Positions 59,945-64,000 of a DNA stretch of 64,000 nucleotides are shown here, one piece after another. The position numbers were made by a program, and so were the translations under genes. The DNA is from Chloroflexota bacterium (GTDB taxonomy: Bacteria; Chloroflexota; Anaerolineae; Aggregatilineales; Phototrophicaceae). The notes beneath the pieces were generated by a model. The model was not told the origin of the DNA. It did no database searches and was given only the letters and a program-made list of their open reading frames with translations. The stretch is taken from positions 25,259 through 89,258 of the forward strand of contig WTGF01000128.1 in NCBI GenBank assembly GCA_011525385.1, in the 5' to 3' direction. The first letter of the stretch is position 1. The number at the start of each line of letters is the position of its first letter.

Positions 59945-61696
59945 TCAAATCAACTCCCGCTGACTCTCCCCATCCACACTCACATCCCCCCGCTTCCAGC
60001 GACTCGCCCGCTGATGCGTCCCATGCTGCGGCGGCATATCAACCCCCGCGCCATCAAACAAATCCCCAATCGTCAAAATCTGCAACCTGCGATACTTCTT
60101 CCCCCATGCCGGCGACTCATACCAACCCGCCGCCAGCGCTTCCTTGACCATCGCCCCGGTCGCCTTCTCCAGCGTGATGAAAACGCCGATAGCCGCGCCC
60201 TCGCGCTCAACCGTGCCTTTCAAGTCGCGGATCTGCCCCGACCCTACCTTGCCCGACTTGACCTGAACGACCACTTTCTGCGGTTTCTTCTTGCCCTTGT
60301 CGTCTTCATCAAAGAAGTTGATGACCCCGTCAATGCCTTGATCCGCGCCTTTCCTTCCTTTGCGCGAACCCGCCGACCCGCCTACAGGTTTCGCCCGCAC
60401 CAGCGACAGCGCCCACCACTCGAATTGATAGCGCCCTTCGTTGGCGGAATCCCGCGCCAATTCCCGCGCCCCGTCCACCGTCGCCGGCTCGCCGATGACC
60501 TCGAAATCCGTCCCGGAGACCAACTCGAACATATCTTGCAAGCGATACTTTTGCAGGGCGATGCTGAGATGCGTGATGTCGATGCCGATCCACTTGCGCC
60601 CCAGCTTGTGAGCAGCCGCGATGGCCGTGCCGCAGCCGCAGAAGGGATCCAGCACAACATCGCCTTCGTTCGACGATGCGCGGATGATGCGTTCCAGCAG
60701 CGCTTCGGGTTTTTGTGTCGGGTAACCTAATTTTTCTTTAGCGCTGCCGACCAAATAGTTTATGTCTGTCCACATATCGCCGGCTATCTTACCCGGTTTG
60801 CCCTCAAGATATGATTTTAGGCCAGGTACTCCATCCTCTTTTTTCGGCCAATGTATCATCTTGTGCTTATCGAAAAGGTCTAGCTTTGCGTGAATGCTTA
60901 GTCTGTTCCATTCAGTCTCGGATGGAAGCAACTCCTTTAACCAGTCGGGAAATCTCTGGAACTTTGGCAAAGCCCAAGCTCGACCTCTGTATGGGCTTCT
61001 TCCACGCCAAGGTTGGTATGCTTCAGCGCCACCAGCCTTTCCACCAGTCAGATTGTCGATCCTATACGTGCCTCGTTCGTCCTGATGGCGATAGAATTTC
61101 TTTAGATAGTTTTCGTCATAAGCCTCGTATGCGACATTCCAACACCAAGACGCGCTGGAGCTATACATCAGAATCACGTCGTGCACTGCGGACCATTGCT
61201 TCGCACCTAAACTATGTGCCGAAGCCCGTTTCCAAATTATCTCATTCCGAAAGTTCTCTACGCCAAAAATCGCATCAAGCACAATCTTCAAATAATGGCT
61301 CGCCGTCGGATCACAATGCAGATACAAGCTCCCCGTCGGCTTCAAGACCCGATGCAATTCCACCAGCCGCGCTGTCATCATCACCAGGTAGGCCATCATC
61401 TGGTTGCGCTCGATCAGGTTCATCAGCGCTTCTATCGCTGTCGCGACCTTGTGCGGCGCGTTCACAACCAGATCGTCGTAAGTCGCTTCCGCCGTTTCCC
61501 CCCAGTGCCAGGTGTCCTCGAAAGCCGTGATCTGCGCTTCGCTGTCCGCGCCGCTCTCCGACTTGAAAAGCACATTGTAATTGCGGTTGCTGTTGAAAGG
61601 CGGGTCGAGGTAAATCAAGTCGACGCAGGCATCCGGGAAGTACTCCCGATTGCGCAGGATTTCCAGGTTGTCGCCGTAATAGAGCCTGTTTTTCAT
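59945..61696 (-). CDS. Site-specific DNA methyltransferase fused to Mrr-like nuclease domain
   Basis: 583 residues. The N-terminal two thirds form a beta-class N4/N6 methyltransferase: catalytic D31-P-P-F34 comes before the AdoMet motif D-P-F-C-G-C-G-T-A-I-A-A. The C-terminal part has G-A-D-Q-G-I-D-G-V-I-N-F-F and, after an acidic linker, V-V-V-Q-V-K-S-G-K, the D ... Q-x-K core of Mrr-type PD-(D/E)xK nucleases. Start at 61696 by GGAG spacing. A single chain could both methylate and cleave; no specificity subunit or helicase is nearby. Confidence 0.85.
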   Translation of the reverse strand: MKNRLYYGDNLEILRNREYFPDACVDLIYLDPPFNSNRNYNVLFKSESGADSEAQITAFEDTWHWGETAEATYDDLVVNAPHKVATAIEALMNLIERNQMMAYLVMMTARLVELHRVLKPTGSLYLHCDPTASHYLKIVLDAIFGVENFRNEIIWKRASAHSLGAKQWSAVHDVILMYSSSASWCWNVAYEAYDENYLKKFYRHQDERGTYRIDNLTGGKAGGAEAYQPWRGRSPYRGRAWALPKFQRFPDWLKELLPSETEWNRLSIHAKLDLFDKHKMIHWPKKEDGVPGLKSYLEGKPGKIAGDMWTDINYLVGSAKEKLGYPTQKPEALLERIIRASSNEGDVVLDPFCGCGTAIAAAHKLGRKWIGIDITHLSIALQKYRLQDMFELVSGTDFEVIGEPATVDGARELARDSANEGRYQFEWWALSLVRAKPVGGSAGSRKGRKGADQGIDGVINFFDEDDKGKKKPQKVVVQVKSGKVGSGQIRDLKGTVEREGAAIGVFITLEKATGAMVKEALAAGWYESPAWGKKYRRLQILTIGDLFDGAGVDMPPQHGTHQRASRWKRGDVSVDGESQRELI

Positions 61697-61856
61697 GGGC
61701 GCTTCTCCGTACTCAAGCCAGTGCCGCCAGTATAGCACAGGCGGGATTTGGCTATGTTGACAGATGACGACGCTGACTATATGCTATGGGTGGATTTTGG
61801 GGTATATATCAAGGGGATTGCAGTAAACCACTGACGATGCGTGAATAGAGGATGAC

Positions 61857-62093
61857 ATGGCATTCGACAAACGCAAGATCGCCAATTCTTTCTACTTGCC
61901 CAAGCACTCTTTTCTGCGTGGCTTGGCGAGCCTGATGGACTTCACCAGTTCTGAAGGCCAGGAGTTTACCGACAGAATCCTTGCTCGCTCGGATGCGGAA
62001 GCCATGCGCGCCGATTGGGAAGCGGTGGGGGCGGATCTATGGCTTGCGATTGGCGAGCATGAGAAACGTGTAGCCGAAGGCGACAAGGGTTGA
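61857..62093 (+). CDS. Small protein, tandem paralogue 1
   Basis: 78 residues, predicted helical, opening F-D-K-R-K and containing F-L-R-G and S-D-A-E-A-M-R-A-D-W-E-A-V-G-A-D-L-W. The same spaced motifs recur in the next gene, so the two are duplicates. AGAGGATGAC precedes the ATG. No known family. Confidence 0.6.
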   Translation: MAFDKRKIANSFYLPKHSFLRGLASLMDFTSSEGQEFTDRILARSDAEAMRADWEAVGADLWLAIGEHEKRVAEGDKG

Positions 62094-62126
62094 GCGACGC
62101 GCATGCGCTTATAGCGGGAGAATAAC

Positions 62127-62387
62127 ATGACTGCTGGGAGAAGGAACGCATTCCTGCGCGGCTTTGGCGGTTTGTTTAGTTGGGTCGATGTGCTGAATCG
62201 GCGCTTGCTGGCGGAAACGCCCGCGGAAGCCGATGCGGAGGCGCTGCGCGAGGTTTGGGAGGATGTCGGCGGCTATCTTTATGATGCAATGGGCATGTAT
62301 AGGGCACAATACAAAATCTATCCCGTTGCGCGTCAAGAGAAAACATGTCAGACGACGGCGAACGTCGAGAAACCCTCACCCGCGTAG
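62127..62387 (+). CDS. Small protein, tandem paralogue 2
   Basis: 86 residues. F-L-R-G-F-G-G-L-F and A-D-A-E-A-L-R-E-V-W-E-D-V-G-G-Y-L-Y match the spacing of paralogue 1, with an added C-terminal tail of about 20 residues that overlaps the next (frameshifted) gene by 43 nt. CGGGAG 6 nt before the ATG. Function unknown. Confidence 0.6.
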   Translation: MTAGRRNAFLRGFGGLFSWVDVLNRRLLAETPAEADAEALREVWEDVGGYLYDAMGMYRAQYKIYPVARQEKTCQTTANVEKPSPA

Positions 62388-62765
62388 AAGCTCATTTTGT
62401 AGAGTATTCGGGACCACTTCCGCCCGAGTGCGATGCAGGGATATGAAGATGTATTGCCGGGCAGCGCCGACCGTATCTTGACTATGGCGGAGTTAAGGCA
62501 GCGGCAGCTTGCGCGATATGAGACTCTAGGCTTAATATTGGCTTTTCTCGTAGCAATGGCTTCAATCGCTTTGAGTGCTTATGCGATTGCTTTAGGATCA
62601 GTGGCGGCAGGCATTGGTGTAATTGTAGCAGGCATTGCAAGCACTGCCGGAACTTTCATATATGGCAACCGCGCCCGCCACCGGCAACTGCGCGAAAAGC
62701 GTCAAGCGATGCAAAAGCCCCCGCCACGACCCGAATTGCCAGAAAGCGGAAACGACCCAAACTAG
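62345..62765 (+). pseudogene. DUF2335 membrane protein gene interrupted by a frameshift
   Basis: Frame 1 starts at the ATG at 62345 and encodes 33 residues ending S-G-P-L-P-P-E plus five more before a TGA at 62444-62446. The downstream part, from 62433, encodes G-Y-E-D-V-L-P-G-S-A-D-R-I-L, an oligomeric helix, two membrane segments and a basic tail (110 residues) in another frame. In DUF2335 proteins S-G-P-L-P-P precedes Y-E-x-x-L-P-G-x-A-D-R-I, so the two parts belong together and one extra base near 62429-62432 separates them. A sequencing error, a real mutation or programmed shifting are all possible. Confidence 0.75.
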
Positions 62766-62807
62766 CGCTTCACCCCGCCAAACGCATCGCCGTCTTATCC
62801 ACATCCC

Positions 62808-63015
62808 CAAAAAACGCGACCATTTAGTCGCCACTCCCGTCCCGATTCCTGCTACCCTGATCTCACTTGCGCCTTAACAACCCAACCAAGCGGACACAAG
62901 AACCCGCCGTATGTCCGAAAAAGTTTCTGCGTCGGACATAAAAACGGACACAAAAGCGACCGGCTCGCAAAACGACAGTTCGCCCTTTCCAATGCTTAGG
63001 AGGAGGGCTTAGGAG
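62808..63015 (+). repeat. Direct repeat copy A (palindrome, TACCCT, small ORF start)
   Basis: Matches copy B at 63716-63960. From GCGAC (62816) to the ATG of a small ORF (62911) the two are gap-free with about 12 differences in 98 bases by eye. Contains GCGAC-CATTTA-GTCGC, TACCCT at 62853-62858, and a short ORF 62911-63012 of 33 codons. TATGTCCG (62910-62917) can pair with CGGACATA (62933-62940). Confidence 0.7.
62911..63012 (+). CDS. 33-residue ORF downstream of promoter-like element (copy A)
   Basis: Begins M-S-E-K, Ser/Thr/Lys-rich, no recognised domain. Its start context is duplicated at 63819, where the ORF is also exactly 33 codons. No clear ribosome site. It may be the truncated beginning of a larger mobile or phage gene rather than a functional gene. 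Confidence 0.3.
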   Translation: MSEKVSASDIKTDTKATGSQNDSSPFPMLRRRA

Positions 63016-63087
63016 GAGTGCTTGGCTTGGGCGGCTAGGGCTGAGGCTGTGAGCCGCTTCTTTGCTGGCCCTGCCTTGATTGAGGAT

Positions 63088-63453
63088 TCATACAATGAAC
63101 CTGGCGAGCAGATTTACCAGGATGCTGGTCACGATACTGGCGCCAGTTACCAAAATGCCGATAAACCACTTCAAGGAAGTGAATTGCTTCTCGATGCTGT
63201 CAATTCTCGTGTCCAGTTCACCAACTTTCGTGGCCAAGGCTGCAATATCTTCTTTCAATTCGCTGCGCAGGTTGGCGTTATCAGTGGTCATTTCTCCGCG
63301 CAAAGTGGCATGCTCCGCTCGCAATTCCCCGCGCAACTCCGCCATTTCCGTTCGCATGTCACCGCGTAACTCTGCGAGGTCCGCTTTGGTCGCCAGGTGT
63401 TCAAAAGCCGGATTGATCGCCGCAACTGTCCCGGTCTCGCGTTGTTCAGCCAT
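63088..63453 (-). CDS. Coiled-coil protein with C-terminal membrane anchor
   Basis: 121 residues. Leucine/arginine heptads (E-L-R-G-D-M-R, E-L-R-G-E-L-R, T-L-R-G-E-M-T, N-L-R-S-E-L-K) run through residues 25-70, then a second coil and a membrane helix (about 95-118) at the C-terminus. This resembles DUF1640-like tail-anchored coiled coils. It lies between the two direct-repeat copies and points opposite to them. Confidence 0.65.
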   Translation of the reverse strand: MAEQRETGTVAAINPAFEHLATKADLAELRGDMRTEMAELRGELRAEHATLRGEMTTDNANLRSELKEDIAALATKVGELDTRIDSIEKQFTSLKWFIGILVTGASIVTSILVNLLARFIV

Positions 63454-63715
63454 GTTTTCTCTCGCGCATGCAAGAATCTGTAATGGAAAACCTTATTAAA
63501 CGAAATGATAACCTAGGGTGGGAGAATTGTCAACTCAGCATGTGAAACCGGTAGCGGCGCATTTCGAGGATATGAAATACCTGTCCGCCCTCATAAATAC
63601 GCGGATAAACGTCCCTTTTCGAAGTGCTTGAGGGTGTCTACGCGCCTCTCTTATAGGAGAGCGGTTTGCGGTGAGGGGCTTATATCAAAGGCCGCGACCA
63701 TCTACCCAACAGCCG

Positions 63716-63960
63716 CCAAAAACGCGACCATTTAGTCGCCACTCCCGCCCCAATTCCCGCTACCCTGAACGTACTTGCGCCTTAACAACCCAATCACGCG
63801 GACGCAAAAGCCCGCCCTATGTCCGAAAAAACTTTCCCGTCGGCCGCAAATTGCCAAATTGCCGAAAAAACTTTTCCGTCAGCGGCGGCAAAATGGCAAA
63901 CCAGCGCGCTGCTCGTGTAACGACAGTTCCCCTCCCCCAATGCTTTGCTGAGGACACGAC
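63716..63960 (+). repeat. Direct repeat copy B
   Basis: Second copy of the repeat at 62808: GCGAC-CATTTA-GTCGC at 63724-63739, TACCCT at 63761-63766 (21 nt between, as in the other copies), and an ORF start at 63819. It has an internal 39-bp tandem duplication (about 63825-63902). The stretch 63454-63715 before it shows no gene I can support. Confidence 0.7.
63819..63920 (+). CDS. 33-residue ORF downstream of promoter-like element (copy B)
   Basis: Begins M-S-E-K-T-F-P-S-A-A; a 13-residue unit (E-K-T-F-P-S-A-A-x) is repeated at residues 3-15 and 16-28 because of the 39-bp DNA duplication. No known domain. As with copy A, it may be the decayed start of a mobile-element gene. Confidence 0.3.
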   Translation: MSEKTFPSAANCQIAEKTFPSAAAKWQTSALLV

Positions 63961-64000
63961 AGGTTTAGGGACGAATCGATTTGCGGTAAATTGCATGTAA

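Overview
The window is gene-dense, roughly 57-60% GC by eye, with many overlapping start/stop codons. It holds 54 protein genes, one frameshifted gene and two 33-residue relic reading frames. I see no rRNA, tRNA or CRISPR array. The gene content suggests a heterotrophic member of the Chloroflexota, possibly marine or host-associated. The signs are an F420/LLM-type oxidoreductase, multiple enolase-superfamily, DapA-like and Gfo/Idh/MocA paralogues, a sulfatase, peptide-type and Liv-type ABC importers, FHA proteins with a proline-rich linker, and abundant interspersed palindromes. This assignment is an inference; no phylogenetic marker is present.

Region 1 (1-20.6 kb) is a carbohydrate-acid catabolic island arranged around a LacI-family repressor. 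The left arm (minus strand) encodes an ABC importer (binding protein and two permeases, no ATPase in the window), a BNR-repeat sialidase-like protein, a mandelate-racemase-like dehydratase, a DapA-like aldolase, an oligogalacturonate-lyase-like propeller and a partial Gfo/Idh oxidoreductase. The right arm (plus strand) encodes a second DapA-like protein, a sulfatase, a D-tartrate-dehydratase-like enzyme, a small glycosyltransferase, a 1043-residue rhamnogalacturonan-exolyase-like (PcRGLX/YetA) protein, a sugar isomerase, a second Gfo/Idh protein and an amidohydrolase. A perfect 14-bp LacI-type palindrome sits just downstream of a strong promoter ahead of the right arm, and a 12/14 copy sits ahead of the repressor gene. 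Desulfation, debranching, uptake, and dehydration/aldol cleavage of pectin-like uronates is the most economical reading.

Region 2 (20.6-29.0 kb) is a tandem array of four full-length ADP-ribosylglycohydrolase-family genes, each gap holding a palindromic element, followed by a coiled-coil protein and a GH32/43-like propeller protein.

Region 3 (29.3-48.6 kb) is nitrogen-centred. A complete LivKGFHM-type importer with a clear promoter and adjacent palindrome reads into an SDR, a class-A beta-lactamase-fold hydrolase, an AtzG-like/amidase pair, an LLM oxidoreductase, a PuuE/PgdA-like deacetylase, another SDR and two M20 hydrolases. Divergent from it are an amidohydrolase, a glutamine-synthetase-like ligase next to a FluG-type amidohydrolase, and an aminotransferase. 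Uptake and breakdown of an amide, imide or ureide is a plausible joint role.

Region 4 (48.6-64 kb) is mixed: two endonuclease/exonuclease/phosphatase paralogues behind a SWIM-finger protein, an SDR, a third M20 hydrolase, a DinB-like protein, an M23 peptidase, an FHA membrane protein, an orphan phage portal gene, several small genes, a DNA methyltransferase fused to an Mrr-like nuclease, a frameshifted DUF2335 gene and a coiled-coil membrane protein between two diverged direct repeats. Repeat families (GGGCGACC palindromes, a CACCACAGAGGCAC repeat, C-rich hairpins and a 285-bp foldback element) are scattered throughout. One palindrome lies in frame inside the portal gene.
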